A stretch of 32,520 nucleotides of DNA from Myxococcales bacterium (GCA_021847645.1 JAJZQG010000086.1:1-32520), one strand, 5' to 3'; shown: positions 15,006 through 24,608, counted from the first letter of the stretch. Made by a program: numbers and translations. Notes: generated by a model not told the origin, from the letters alone.

Positions 15006-16550
15006 GTGACCACGCTGCGGAAGCACTACACGGCGCGAGACTTGGCGCGGCTGATCAGAACTGTCCGTTCGTTGAAGTTGCTCCAAATTGCATGGCGTCC
15101 GATTCACCACGCGAGTCGCCTCGTCGCGTTGGGAACACCCGCCGGGCGCGGTCCCGCGCTACGGTCCGCGTGGAGTCCGCCACCGCCCGGGCTGACCGCC
15201 TTCCTAGTCCGGGAGGCTCGCCGGGCAAGCGCCAGATGCGATCGAATCCCGCCCGAATCACTCTTGCGCGCCTACGAAGAGCAGTATGCGTTCGAGTTGT
15301 TCGGGCCGGGGGAAAAGAATCTTCGACCGGTAACCAGGGCCGGACTCGAGGCTGGTCCATGCTCGGTTCGCGCGCGCAATATCGCGCTGGCTTGCAGACT
15401 CGGCGCGTCAGGCCTGGAGACCGAGCTTGCGAGGGCGTGCCGATCGGTGGTCCTGCAGCTGGAGTTCCACCTGCTGGGGAACCATCTTCTCGAAAACGGG
15501 ATTGCACTCGTCTGCGGTGGGGCAGTTGCCAAAGGGACGGAGGCCGACCTCTGGTGGCGCATCGGCCGGGCGATCGTCTCGGACCAGCTCGAAGCGCAGT
15601 TCTTGCCGGATGGCGGGCACTTCGAGGGCAGCGCGTCCTACCACCTTTGGCTCGTCGCCGGCTTGATAGAATCCGTTTTTCTCTGCGAAGCGGCGGGACG
15701 CCCGGTCCCCGCTGGATGGAAGACCACGATCCGCCGAGCACTCGAATGGGCGCGAGCTGTCCGCGCTCCGGACGGCTCGTTTCCCCTCTTCAACGACGCG
15801 TCCCTCGATGCATCACCAGGCATCGATGAGCTGTTGAGTCTCGCTGAAACAGCGGGCGTCAACGCGCCCCAGGCGGGCACACCCGGCTCGAGTCGCGACG
15901 GCCCCTGGGTGCGGGTGCTCGGCAACACCGGATGGGTTATCGCACGCACGATCGATGGCGCTTGGCTTGTTCTTGACGCGGGTCCCGATGGTGCGCCCTA
16001 TCAACCGGGTCATGTGCATGCGGACGCGTTGACCTTCGAGTTGTGGATCGGCGGGGAGCGGGTGTGCGTCGACTACGGCGTTTCCAGCTATCGCCTCGGC
16101 CGCGAACGGGACGAGACCAGGTCGACCCGAAGTCACAACACCGTCGAGGTCGACGGCGAGAACTCCTCCGAGGTTTGGGGTGCGTTTCGAGTCGGTCGCC
16201 GATGCCGTTCCAAGGTGATTCGCGCCGAACGACAAGGCGACGCAATCGTGATCGAAGGCCAGCACGACGGCTACCGATGGCGAAGCGGACGCCCGGTACA
16301 CCGAAGAGTCGTGCTCTTGCAGGCGGGGCGCCTGGAGATCGCTGATCGGATTGATGGCTTCTTCGGCCGTGCAACAAGCAGGATCTTGCTGGACCAACAG
16401 GCCGCGAGGCGCGTGCAGGTGCGCGCTGTCCCCAACGCCACTTGCCGTGACGGCTCGTGGTACGCCGAATTTGGTTCCGCACGAGCGGCTTCGAGAATGG
16501 AGTGCGAAGTGCCGCGAGCGGGATCATGCCGTTGGGTGATTACTTGGTGA
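15006..16550 (+). CDS. Heparinase II/III family protein (polysaccharide lyase-like)
   Basis: The 514-residue protein has the alpha/alpha-toroid N-terminal and beta-sandwich C-terminal layout of heparinase II/III-like lyases, which cleave uronate-containing polymers by beta-elimination. Key segments are NHLLENGIALVCGG (about 162-175), FLPDGGHFEGSASYH (about 199-213, with candidate catalytic His and Tyr), PGHVHADALTFEL (about 336-348) and RSHNTVEVDGENSSEVWGAF (about 376-395). No signal peptide is visible, so a cytoplasmic or unusual export role is open. Relatives sit in O-antigen and exopolysaccharide loci next to AsnB-like and two-domain oxidoreductase genes, as here. It starts at GTG and is the only plus-strand gene among minus-strand neighbours, converging on 16642. 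Confidence 0.88.
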   Translation: MTTLRKHYTARDLARLIRTVRSLKLLQIAWRPIHHASRLVALGTPAGRGPALRSAWSPPPPGLTAFLVREARRASARCDRIPPESLLRAYEEQYAFELFGPGEKNLRPVTRAGLEAGPCSVRARNIALACRLGASGLETELARACRSVVLQLEFHLLGNHLLENGIALVCGGAVAKGTEADLWWRIGRAIVSDQLEAQFLPDGGHFEGSASYHLWLVAGLIESVFLCEAAGRPVPAGWKTTIRRALEWARAVRAPDGSFPLFNDASLDASPGIDELLSLAETAGVNAPQAGTPGSSRDGPWVRVLGNTGWVIARTIDGAWLVLDAGPDGAPYQPGHVHADALTFELWIGGERVCVDYGVSSYRLGRERDETRSTRSHNTVEVDGENSSEVWGAFRVGRRCRSKVIRAERQGDAIVIEGQHDGYRWRSGRPVHRRVVLLQAGRLEIADRIDGFFGRATSRILLDQQAARRVQVRAVPNATCRDGSWYAEFGSARAASRMECEVPRAGSCRWVITW

Positions 16551-16641
16551 GGGCGCTTGGGCAGACAGACCATTCTGCGCTACCGCGGCGTCGGAAAATT
16601 GACAACCCCTCTACTCCCGGCCGCAGAGATGCCGGCTACGG

Positions 16642-18852
16642 CTAGGCGACTGTCATGACGGATTCGTCACCGGCAGCTTCCGCACTCGCAACGGCGACCG
16701 CGGAGGCCAATGCTGCGCCGTATTCGTCGTCGAGCCGGATGAGCCTTCCTTCGTCGGCTGAAGTAACAGCGGCGAAGGATGCGAGCGTGACGTTGACGAG
16801 CGTGTCGAGCGAAATCAAGGCATTCCCGCCGCTCCTGAGCTGACGGATGAAGGCAGCAACTTCGGCGGCGTGCCCTTTGTCCTGGCTCAGCGTCTTGTGG
16901 GACTTGAAGCCTTTGAAGCCGTAGCCATCCAGCCGCTGGAAGTTGCTGAGCCTAAGGACCCGGCCATCGCTGAAGACCTCCAGCGACTCCTTCGGGTAGG
17001 CCTTCGCGCCGTTGGCAAAGTAGTTGACCGTACCCACAGACCCATCCGCGAACGCAAGGACCATCGCGAGCTTGTCGCCTCTAACCGCCGGGCCCGGGCC
17101 CATCATCGCGGACGACACGGATACGACTCGACTTCCCGTCAGATGCACCATGAGATCGATGAAGTGGCATGCCTCGCCTACGATCCGCCCGCCGCCACGT
17201 TCGGGGTCGTGCACCCAGTGTTCGGGCGGGACAATGCCTGCGTTGACCGTCATGGACATCGCCAGCGGCTCCCCGCGGCCTGCGAGGAGCTCCCGGATAC
17301 GAACAACATGGGCGCTGAAGCGTCGGTTGAACCCGACCATCACCTGGAGGCTCCGCCGCCGCTCCGCAGCCGCTACGATCTGCGCTAGCTGCGCCACCGT
17401 CATTGCGAGCGGCTTTTCCACGAATACATGTTTGTTCGACGCAAGGGCGTCGCACACGAGGCGAGCATGGGCGCTGTGGCCTACGGCGATCAGCACCGCG
17501 TCAACACCGGGATCCTCCAAGACGATGGCAGCGTCAGAGACCGCGGTATCAGCGTCGAACTTGCGCGCGAGATGGGCCGCCGCGCCGCCGTTCAAGTCGC
17601 ACACGGCACGCACGCGCGCACCAGCCTTGGCGAGCGCTGGCATGAGCGTCATCTTCGAAAAATTCCCGGCTCCAATGACAGCTAGCGCTGGCTCCTGAAC
17701 AGCCGGGGCATTCCGCGGGCGAAGGGCAATGCTGCGCGTTGGCGGCGATTCCTTGGGATACTCCAAGATCACCCCGAGCGCACCGGAATCCCCTCGGATC
17801 TTGTCGTAGGCGTCCGCAGCACGGTCCAGGGGGAATCGGTCAGTGACGAGCTTGTCGACGACGAGACGTCCCCCAGCAAGCAGCTGGAGGACCGCCTCGA
17901 AGTTCCGCTGCTCGGTCCACCGGACGAATCCAAGCGGGTAGTCGCGTCCCGCAAGCTCGTAGGCATCGTCATACCGGCCGGGGCCGTAGGAGCAGGACAC
18001 TTGGAAGGTCAGCTCTTTCTCGTAGAAGTCGGAGCGACGCAAGTCCAGCCCGACTACACCCACGAGCACGATTCGACCCCGTTTTCGGCACATGGCAGCG
18101 GCGTTGTGAACGATGTCGGCTGTCTTGGCAGATGCCGTGATGACGACAGCATCAACGCCCTTGCCCTCGGTCCAGGCTATCGCTGCCGCCACGGGATCGG
18201 CACCCGGCCCCGCGACGGAAGCGCCAAACTGCTGTGCAAGCTCGAGACGTGCGGGGCTCAAGTCGATCCCGAAGGGCTCGCATCCATTCGCCCGCAGCAG
18301 CTGAACGGTAATCAGTCCAATGAGACCGAGTCCGTAGACGACCACTCGCTCGCCCAGCTCGGGCTTCGCCAGCCGGACGCCCTGCAGCCCGATGCTGGAC
18401 AGGACGGTGAAAGCTGCATGCTCGAAGGGAACCCCATCAGGAATCCTCGCACAGAGGTTTGCCGGCACCGCAACGATCTCGGCGTGGGGACCATTGCTTG
18501 CGACCCTATCCCCTCGCCGAAACGCCGTGACTCCCGGCCCGACTTCCACGACCGTGCCCGCGTTGCAGTACCCAAGCGGCAGCGGCTCATCGAGCCGATT
18601 GAAGACGGTCTCGACGGTGGGCAGGATGCCGTCGCTACGCAGCTTGTCAAGGACCTGCTTGACCTTGTCCGGTTGCGCACGCGCTTTGCCAAGCAACGAG
18701 GCCTTTCCGAACTCCACCAGCATGCGTTCTGTGCCCGCAGAAATCAGGGAAGCCCGCGACTGGATCAGAACCTGCCCGGCAGACGGCGTTGGGCTAGGGC
18801 ACTCCGTAACTCGCGTGTCGCCATTCTTGAGGTCTTGAACGATACGTTTCAT
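16642..18852 (-). CDS. Two-domain oxidoreductase (MDR alcohol dehydrogenase + Gfo/Idh/MocA)
   Basis: This 736-residue fusion probably oxidises or reduces a nucleotide-linked or lipid-linked sugar. Residues 1-345 are a zinc-alcohol-dehydrogenase-like MDR domain (SLISAGTERM near 33-42, GYCNAGTVVEVGPGV, and nucleotide motif VVYGLGLIGLITVQ). Residues about 375-736 are a Gfo/Idh/MocA domain (LAVIGAGNFSKMTL, EKPLAMT, GFNRRFSAHV, GGGRIVGEACHFIDL). The full-length bi-domain protein is known from O-antigen clusters. ATG 18850-18852 overlaps the TGA of the AsnB-like gene (18849-18851), so the two are probably co-translated. The exact substrate is unknown; co-occurrence with AsnB and heparinase-like proteins suggests uronic-acid or amino-sugar chemistry. 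Confidence 0.9.
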   Translation of the reverse strand: MKRIVQDLKNGDTRVTECPSPTPSAGQVLIQSRASLISAGTERMLVEFGKASLLGKARAQPDKVKQVLDKLRSDGILPTVETVFNRLDEPLPLGYCNAGTVVEVGPGVTAFRRGDRVASNGPHAEIVAVPANLCARIPDGVPFEHAAFTVLSSIGLQGVRLAKPELGERVVVYGLGLIGLITVQLLRANGCEPFGIDLSPARLELAQQFGASVAGPGADPVAAAIAWTEGKGVDAVVITASAKTADIVHNAAAMCRKRGRIVLVGVVGLDLRRSDFYEKELTFQVSCSYGPGRYDDAYELAGRDYPLGFVRWTEQRNFEAVLQLLAGGRLVVDKLVTDRFPLDRAADAYDKIRGDSGALGVILEYPKESPPTRSIALRPRNAPAVQEPALAVIGAGNFSKMTLMPALAKAGARVRAVCDLNGGAAAHLARKFDADTAVSDAAIVLEDPGVDAVLIAVGHSAHARLVCDALASNKHVFVEKPLAMTVAQLAQIVAAAERRRSLQVMVGFNRRFSAHVVRIRELLAGRGEPLAMSMTVNAGIVPPEHWVHDPERGGGRIVGEACHFIDLMVHLTGSRVVSVSSAMMGPGPAVRGDKLAMVLAFADGSVGTVNYFANGAKAYPKESLEVFSDGRVLRLSNFQRLDGYGFKGFKSHKTLSQDKGHAAEVAAFIRQLRSGGNALISLDTLVNVTLASFAAVTSADEGRLIRLDDEYGAALASAVAVASAEAAGDESVMTVA

Positions 18853-20813
18853 GGGCAGTTCGACCGAGCACCTCGACAAGTGACTGGGTAGGAGCGGCGG
18901 ACAAGGGGAAAGTCGGGGGCGAGAAACGTTTGGCACCAAAGCTGGATGCACAACAACGCAAGAATCGGGTACGCGCCATCCACCTGGCCCGCCTTGTCCT
19001 CCGACAAGAGGCGAGCCACCGCCGAATGGGAGAATAGTCCGGTTCGTTGAATCGCATCCTTTGACAGAAGATCCTCAACGAGCTCGCGCATTGGACCGTG
19101 AAGCCAGCCGCGCAACGGAACGCCGAACCCCGACTTCGACCTCGAGATGACATTGTCTGGAAGGAGTCCGGTCATTGCCTGTCGAAAGATCCACTTCGTG
19201 ACCCCGCGACGGAGCTTCAAGTCAGCTGGAAGGCTCGCTGCGAACGCCACTACGTCGTTGTCCAAGAATGGCACCCGCACCTCGACGCCGGCTGCCATTG
19301 CCATCTTGTCCGTGTAGTTCAAATTGTGGTCGGCGAGGAAGTGCTTCGTATCGATGTACAAGGTGCGAGCAAGTGGATGCGTATCGGACGGTAATTCGGA
19401 AAGGCTCCGCTCCAAGGAGGTTGGCTGGGGCGTCGTTCGGATCGTTTCTGACAACTGCGGGGAGAGAATGTTGAGGTCCTGCCCATCGCCGAGCCACTCA
19501 AAGTAGCCGGCGATCCTCCCATTGGCGTCGCGGTCCGCATGTCGAAAGGCTTTGGAGAGCCGTCGCTGCCAGGGATGCTTGGACGGAACCGCTTCGGCTG
19601 CGTGGCGCACTGCACGCCGCGCGCGTGCTGGCAGCCAGGCCCAGTACCGCTCCAGCATCACGGCCTGATGCCGTCGATAGCCGCTAAGAATGTCGTCCCC
19701 GCCAGCGCCGCTGAGTAGGACTTTGATGCCGTTGTCCCGGGCCAGTTCTGCGATTCTCAGGACGTTCAGCGGCGCCAGGTCAGCTTGAGGCTCGTCGAGG
19801 TGGTACACCATTCGCTCGATGTCGTCTGCCAGCTCATCCCCGACGGTGACGACATGAAGCCGAGCGCCTAGCCGACGGGCGACCTGGCGCGCGAACGGAA
19901 GGTCGTCCCCAAACCCCTCAGCCGCGTAGGAACCTCCGTCGAATGCAATCGTAAAGCACGGGAACGGCTTCTCCGACGCGTGCATTGCGGCATATGTTAC
20001 GATGGCGGAGGAGTCCATTCCGCCGGAAAGAAACGCGCCGATGGGAACGTCCGACACCAGTTGACGACGCACAGCCTGGTCCAGAAGCCTACGAAGCTCG
20101 CTCGCTGCATCGCCGGCAGAGATTTTGATCGTGTCACGTCCGCTGGGGAGGCGATAGTGCTGCCATGAAGCAACGACCTTGCCGGCTCGCGCAACCAGCG
20201 CTTGCCCCGGAGTAAGCTTGCGCACAGATGACAGAATAGTCCGTGGGGCAGGGCACCACAGGTATCGCAGGTGCGCCAACAGAGCGTTCGGGTCCACGGT
20301 CCGCGTCACAGATGGCTCAAAAAGGAGCGCTTTCAATTCACTGGCAAAGATCACCCCCTTTGAAGTCTCGGCATAGTACAGCGGTTTGACACCAAGCCCG
20401 TCGCGCGCCAGCAAGAGCGATTGGTCGAGTGGATTCCAGACCGCCAACGCAAAGATGCCGTTGAGCCGCGAGAGCATCTCGGCGCCGAACTGGACATGCA
20501 TACGGAGCAAGACCTCCGTGTCGGACTCGGACCGAAATGGATGGCCGCGAGATTCGAGCTCCCTGCGCAGCTCCCTGAAGTTGTAGATTTCGCCGTTGAA
20601 TATGATGGCTAGGCCCGTCTCCGGATCAGTCATCGGCTGATGCCCGGCGGGGGACGTGTCGAGTATGGACAGCCGGGTGTGAGCCAGGCCGACGTTCGAC
20701 GTCTCGTCGTAGTACTCGCCGCAGTCGTCGGGACCGCGATGAGCGAGTATCGCCGTGGCGTTCGCCAAGAACGCCCGATGGAAGCTACCTTGAAATCCCG
20801 CTATCCCGCACAA
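18849..20813 (-). CDS. Asparagine synthase-like glutamine amidotransferase
   Basis: The 654-residue protein has both AsnB domains. The N-terminal class II glutaminase starts MCGIAGF with Cys2 as nucleophile, AHRGPDD (24-30), NGEIYN (73-78) and SDTE (97-100). The ATP-binding synthetase domain has the PP-loop SGGMDSS (263-269), SGAGGDD for pyrophosphate binding, and KSGFGVPLRGWL. In surface-polysaccharide loci such proteins (WbpS type) amidate uronic acids rather than aspartate; that role here is inferred from neighbours. The start is TTG (20811-20813), forced because Cys must be residue 2; GAGAG lies about nine bases upstream. The stop overlaps the next gene in ATGA. Confidence 0.92.
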   Translation of the reverse strand: MCGIAGFQGSFHRAFLANATAILAHRGPDDCGEYYDETSNVGLAHTRLSILDTSPAGHQPMTDPETGLAIIFNGEIYNFRELRRELESRGHPFRSESDTEVLLRMHVQFGAEMLSRLNGIFALAVWNPLDQSLLLARDGLGVKPLYYAETSKGVIFASELKALLFEPSVTRTVDPNALLAHLRYLWCPAPRTILSSVRKLTPGQALVARAGKVVASWQHYRLPSGRDTIKISAGDAASELRRLLDQAVRRQLVSDVPIGAFLSGGMDSSAIVTYAAMHASEKPFPCFTIAFDGGSYAAEGFGDDLPFARQVARRLGARLHVVTVGDELADDIERMVYHLDEPQADLAPLNVLRIAELARDNGIKVLLSGAGGDDILSGYRRHQAVMLERYWAWLPARARRAVRHAAEAVPSKHPWQRRLSKAFRHADRDANGRIAGYFEWLGDGQDLNILSPQLSETIRTTPQPTSLERSLSELPSDTHPLARTLYIDTKHFLADHNLNYTDKMAMAAGVEVRVPFLDNDVVAFAASLPADLKLRRGVTKWIFRQAMTGLLPDNVISRSKSGFGVPLRGWLHGPMRELVEDLLSKDAIQRTGLFSHSAVARLLSEDKAGQVDGAYPILALLCIQLWCQTFLAPDFPLVRRSYPVTCRGARSNCP

Positions 20814-21090
20814 CGTCGACAGCTCTCACGCGCTAGAGTTTTCCGGGGCACGGCCGCCACCGCCGCCTCCGAAGACGTCTCTGCTTCCCGGCGGACGCGG
20901 AAGTCTGCGAAGGCTCGGGTGTTGGCCCACTTGGGGTACGCCGACTTTGAAAGTGGACGCGTGACCGCCTTGGCCTTGTGCCCCCAAAGAGCCAAAGGCC
21001 CGCGACGCGCGGTCCCGACGGATGGACACACCCTACTGTCGCACAGCGCCATGACAGTGCCGGCGCTCGCGCCGTCGGAAGCCGACACGA
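20814..21090. other. 277-base gap in the minus-strand gene run
   Basis: This is the longest gap between 16642 and 25408. Frames on both strands look like chance products (Arg/Ser/Ala-rich, no motif). It may contain a promoter for the AsnB-oxidoreductase pair, but no clear -35/-10 pair stands out. Confidence 0.4.
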
Positions 21091-22233
21091 TCATGTCGGT
21101 TGCGACCGCCGGACGATGTTCTCGTACTCCCGTAGCATCTGCTGCGCGACAGCCGCAATCGAAAAACGTTCGGCCGCGAGCTCGTACCCGCGTATTCCCA
21201 TCGCTGCGAGCTGGGCCGGGGGGGTTCCGAGAGCCTGGCGAAGGGCACCCTCAAGAGACTCCGGATCGTTGTCCACCCACCAGCCAGCTGCACGCTCGAC
21301 CAAGCACGCCCAGGGCGTTCCTCGAGACGCGATCACGGGTTTTCCGTGGGATAGCGCCTCCGCCACGACCATCCCGAAGTTCTCATGGTGACTGGGCAGG
21401 ACAACCACATCCGCGTTGCGGTAGGCGGCCGATTTGTGGTCTCCCAGCAGCTCGCCGGGGAAGGTCACTCGTCCGAGCCGGAGTTCGCGCGCGAGTTTTT
21501 CCATTTGAGAGCGATAGCCCAATTCCGATGGGCCAGCGATTACCAACTGCCATTTGGCAAAGTCGGGCTCGACCTTCGCCCACGCCCTCAAGAGGCGGTC
21601 AACCGCCTTGATGGGGTGGATACGCGCAAGAAACAGCACGGTACGCACGTCGCTCCGAGCATCACAGCCCTGTCTTGTCAGAGGAGGCACCTCGATTGCA
21701 TTGGGAATCACAACGATGTTGCCGCGCAACCCGAAGCGACGAACATCCTCCGCTTCAGCCTCACTGGTGGCGTGGAGCAAGTCAGCGTGCTCGAGCCCGT
21801 ACCGTTGGCCAATCCGAAGCGATATCGCCTTCTTGAAACGTGACCGTCGCAACGGCCATTTGGCGAGGGTTCCCCGTGGAGACACCACGAGTTTGCACCC
21901 ACGAAGCCCCTGGAGCCACGCGGGATAGATGGTGGGGAAGTGCCAAAGTCCGTGGCTGTGAAGCAGGACGTCTGACCTCGCGCGCGCGTAGAGCGCGCGC
22001 AACATGTTCGTGCTCCAGCATGCGTGGCGCAGGCCGGGGATCGTGGTTTGGTCATACGCGTGGGTGATGACTCCCGGGACAGTCGGACGGGCTCCGAAGT
22101 CCAGATAGTGCAGTTCGACATCGGCACCGGCGGCGGCCAGTCCCTGACAGAGCGCGGGTACGGACTTCGAGGGCCCGCTAGAGCCCAGGGAGATGGTGCC
22201 CACAATGTGGACGACTTTGAGCCGCCGAGCCAC
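21091..22233 (-). CDS. GT4 family glycosyltransferase
   Basis: This 380-residue GT-B transferase is predicted to act at the cytoplasmic face on the lipid-linked repeat unit. The N-terminal domain has HIVGTISLGSSGPSKSVPAL (about 9-28), with the Gly-rich acceptor loop. SPRGTLAKWPLRRSRFKK (about 118-135) is seen in many capsule GT4 enzymes. The donor domain has LFLARIHPIKAVDRLLRAW (about 205-223) and the E-x7-E region ENFGMVVAEALSHGKPVI (about 289-306). The start is GTG (22231-22233), directly abutting the stop of the methyltransferase gene upstream (TAG at 22234-22236), so the genes are surely co-transcribed. Donor and acceptor unknown. Confidence 0.9.
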   Translation of the reverse strand: MARRLKVVHIVGTISLGSSGPSKSVPALCQGLAAAGADVELHYLDFGARPTVPGVITHAYDQTTIPGLRHACWSTNMLRALYARARSDVLLHSHGLWHFPTIYPAWLQGLRGCKLVVSPRGTLAKWPLRRSRFKKAISLRIGQRYGLEHADLLHATSEAEAEDVRRFGLRGNIVVIPNAIEVPPLTRQGCDARSDVRTVLFLARIHPIKAVDRLLRAWAKVEPDFAKWQLVIAGPSELGYRSQMEKLARELRLGRVTFPGELLGDHKSAAYRNADVVVLPSHHENFGMVVAEALSHGKPVIASRGTPWACLVERAAGWWVDNDPESLEGALRQALGTPPAQLAAMGIRGYELAAERFSIAAVAQQMLREYENIVRRSQPT

Positions 22234-23115
22234 CTAGCGACCGACCTTCCTTGCCACGACCGAAGTACTCGTCGGCAGGCCGGAGTAGTCGAGGGCGGAC
22301 TCCCGTCTCCTGAGTGGCTCGAGCGCAAGGAACAATTGCTCCAGCAGTGGGGTAGACGCCCCAGGAAGTGTCACGGTCGTCGGCAAAGCAGGTCGGCCGC
22401 GCCGACTCGCGGCTCTCGAAAGCGCGCTGCAAGCGACATACGAGTAGTCCGCGAGTCGATGCCAGTTGGGGTAGTTCGGAAGCCATTCGATGACTTCCAG
22501 GCCGGCCGCACTCAAGACCCGCTCGAGCGATTCACGGTCGTAGTGGCGGTAGTGGCCGATCAGGCTCTTCTGTATAGGGAACCAGTGCCGAGACGGAACG
22601 GTGAGCACTAGCACGCCTCCGAGTTTGAGGACTCGTCGGAACTCGGACAGCACCCGGCCCTCCGCCGCGACGTGCTCAAGCACTTCCACGCAAGTAATGC
22701 CTTCGAAGGATCCATCGTCGAAAGGAAGTGCCGTCGCAGATCCGTGATGCACGCGGGCGCGGGATCCCACGAACTTGGCGGCGCGCGCTAGAGTGGCCTG
22801 CGAGTACTCGAGACCGTGGAGGTCCAGGTGTTCCAGCGTCGCCATCGCTGACAACGTCTCACCAATACCACAACCCACGTCCAGCACGGAACCCTTCGGG
22901 ACGTGTCGGCGGACAGCGTCGATGACCCCAGATACGCGTACCTGCTTGCGCAAGTCGGCTCGCGCAGACGCCACGCCTTCGTCCACGTCGGTAAAGAACT
23001 CCTCATAAAACTCCACGTCATCAGACGGGTCAGCGAGCTTCCGACGATCCGCCTTGGCGGCCAGGAGCATACCAAGCTCGAGCAGATCCAAGAAACGAAG
23101 CGGCGCCCCACTCAT
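22234..23115 (-). CDS. Class I SAM-dependent methyltransferase
   Basis: The 293-residue protein has SAM motif I VLDVGCGIGET (77-87), the acidic motif II HGLEYS (about 98-103), LPFDDGSFEGITCVEVLEHV (about 125-144), and a Gly-rich post-motif LKLGGVLVLTVPSRHWFP. It ends with a 60-residue extension lacking known motifs. The family methylates many small molecules and sugars; here a sugar hydroxyl or carboxyl is likely from context. Its ATG overlaps the TGA of the GMC-type oxidoreductase gene (ATGA at 23112-23115) and its stop abuts the GT4 gene, which places it firmly in the operon. Confidence 0.88.
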   Translation of the reverse strand: MSGAPLRFLDLLELGMLLAAKADRRKLADPSDDVEFYEEFFTDVDEGVASARADLRKQVRVSGVIDAVRRHVPKGSVLDVGCGIGETLSAMATLEHLDLHGLEYSQATLARAAKFVGSRARVHHGSATALPFDDGSFEGITCVEVLEHVAAEGRVLSEFRRVLKLGGVLVLTVPSRHWFPIQKSLIGHYRHYDRESLERVLSAAGLEVIEWLPNYPNWHRLADYSYVACSALSRAASRRGRPALPTTVTLPGASTPLLEQLFLALEPLRRRESALDYSGLPTSTSVVARKVGR

Positions 23116-24596
23116 TGTACGGCCCCCTGATCGAAGTGCTCGAACACGAATTGCTGGGACTGCGCAAGCAGAGTGAGTACTGGGTTCGCCAGGCCAGGAC
23201 GCCGAAAGTTCGCTGTACCCAGCACATGCAGGTTCGTGGTACCACGCACGACGAATCGGGAATCAACGACACCATCGTTCGCAGCTCCGCAGACCTGCAA
23301 TCCACCGCCGAGGTGAAAGGCGTCGATGGCGGCCTTCCCTAGGTACTCCGCAGATGCGCCCGAACCTCCGTCCCCGGCCAGCCACTCGACCTCGAGGCCG
23401 TGCGACGACAGGGCGCGGCACAGCGAGTCCCTTCGGGCAGAGACGGTTCGCCCAAAGGCGTCGATGTCCTGGGGGCGAATGTCCCAGTCCAGGACAGCCT
23501 CGTCGCCTTCGATGGCAATCCGATTCAGCGCTGATGCGTACGATTGGAAATCGAACGTCAAGGTGATCTCACAGCCGTCTGGGATGTACAACTCTCTCTC
23601 CAGAAGGTAGTGCACGCCTGCCCGAGCCATGAGCAATGGTCGTCCTACCGTTCCCAACGCAGCGCGCACTTGGCGTCCGAACGTCTCGCCTTTCTGGCGC
23701 ACGGACAAGAACTTCTTGACCCGGTCGTACGGAGGAAGTTCATCGAGGTTCGCGGTGAAATGGAAGAAGCCGACGCTGTCGCACGAGCGCCGACCCACAA
23801 TCCCGCCCCGGTAGAACTTGGGTGGGAATAGCTGGGAGAGAGGAGTGCCGTTCTTCCACCGCATCCGCGCGAGCGGTACAGACCAGTGGTCATGGAGCCG
23901 GGTGCCCACATACCGCTTCGCCTCCTCGGACAATATGCCGCCGAGATTGCGAAGGGCAAAGAGGTTGCTGTCGACGACGCCCATCGCCAATGCGAAGAGC
24001 GGCGCCTGAAGCCGAGCGACCTTGCCCGAAGACAGCTCAACGGTCACCGAGTTGACCTGCCCAAGAGGGTCGCTGGCCACTTCGCTGATTGTTGATGCGA
24101 CTAAGCACGTGACCGCGCTTCGACCCCGCCGCACCTGTTCCGCGAAGCCGGACCACAGGCCGCGACGCTTTCCTGGGAGCACAGCAATCTCGGAGAGCGT
24201 CAACTCTTCGAGCAGTGGTTGAGGTTGTGCCGAGGGAAGGCTCGGGGTAATTCCCAGCGTGCGTTCGATCCCGTCATAGTGCCGAGCAAGCCTTGCCGTG
24301 GCGACGGCGCATGACTCGAGAGAAAACATCTCGCGAAGGGTCTCGCAGTCGTTCCGACAAAGGCCGCCGCCCCAGTACGGAGAGTTGCCCGTGAGCACAT
24401 GGTGGCGTGCGCGGGTCGCGCCCAAGTTCTCCCGTCGCGAAAAGCGCAGTGCCGGCTTGGGGGCCGCTTCATCGCCCAACGACGATGGACCGATTTCGAC
24501 TAGAGCGACGCGGGCTCCGCGCGCCGCGGCCTGCCGCGCGGTCCATATACCGACAATTCCGCCACCCAGCACGACCAGGTCGTAGCGATGTGACAC
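23112..24596 (-). CDS. GMC-type FAD-dependent oxidoreductase
   Basis: The 494-residue flavoprotein starts SHRYDLVVLGGGIVGIWTAR, an N-terminal FAD-binding Rossmann fold (GGGIVG near 10-15). The C-terminus reads DAFHLGGGLQVCGAANDGVV, then RGTTNLHVLGTANF and GLANPVLTLLAQ. These match the conserved end of GMC oxidoreductases, which oxidise alcohols, including sugars. The His of the usual catalytic pair appears in FHLGGG. I place the start at GTG 24594-24596 because AGGAG lies seven bases before it; the TTG at 24611 is less likely. It directly follows the aldo/keto reductase gene, suggesting paired oxidation and reduction of one intermediate (inference). Confidence 0.85.
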   Translation of the reverse strand: MSHRYDLVVLGGGIVGIWTARQAAARGARVALVEIGPSSLGDEAAPKPALRFSRRENLGATRARHHVLTGNSPYWGGGLCRNDCETLREMFSLESCAVATARLARHYDGIERTLGITPSLPSAQPQPLLEELTLSEIAVLPGKRRGLWSGFAEQVRRGRSAVTCLVASTISEVASDPLGQVNSVTVELSSGKVARLQAPLFALAMGVVDSNLFALRNLGGILSEEAKRYVGTRLHDHWSVPLARMRWKNGTPLSQLFPPKFYRGGIVGRRSCDSVGFFHFTANLDELPPYDRVKKFLSVRQKGETFGRQVRAALGTVGRPLLMARAGVHYLLERELYIPDGCEITLTFDFQSYASALNRIAIEGDEAVLDWDIRPQDIDAFGRTVSARRDSLCRALSSHGLEVEWLAGDGGSGASAEYLGKAAIDAFHLGGGLQVCGAANDGVVDSRFVVRGTTNLHVLGTANFRRPGLANPVLTLLAQSQQFVFEHFDQGAVQ

Positions 24597-24603
24597 GCGA
24601 GAT

Positions 24604-24608
24604 CTCCT
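24604..24608 (-). promoter_or_regulatory. Ribosome binding site deciding the GTG start of the GMC gene
   Basis: AGGAG on the minus strand sits seven bases upstream of GTG 24594-24596 and overlaps the TGA of the upstream aldo/keto reductase gene. This shortens the protein relative to the TTG at 24611 and indicates translational linkage. Confidence 0.65.

Noticed and set aside
20801..21094. Possible small gene of 97 codons between AsnB-like and GT4 genes
   Set aside because: It has no motif, shadow-like composition, and overlaps the AsnB start region.
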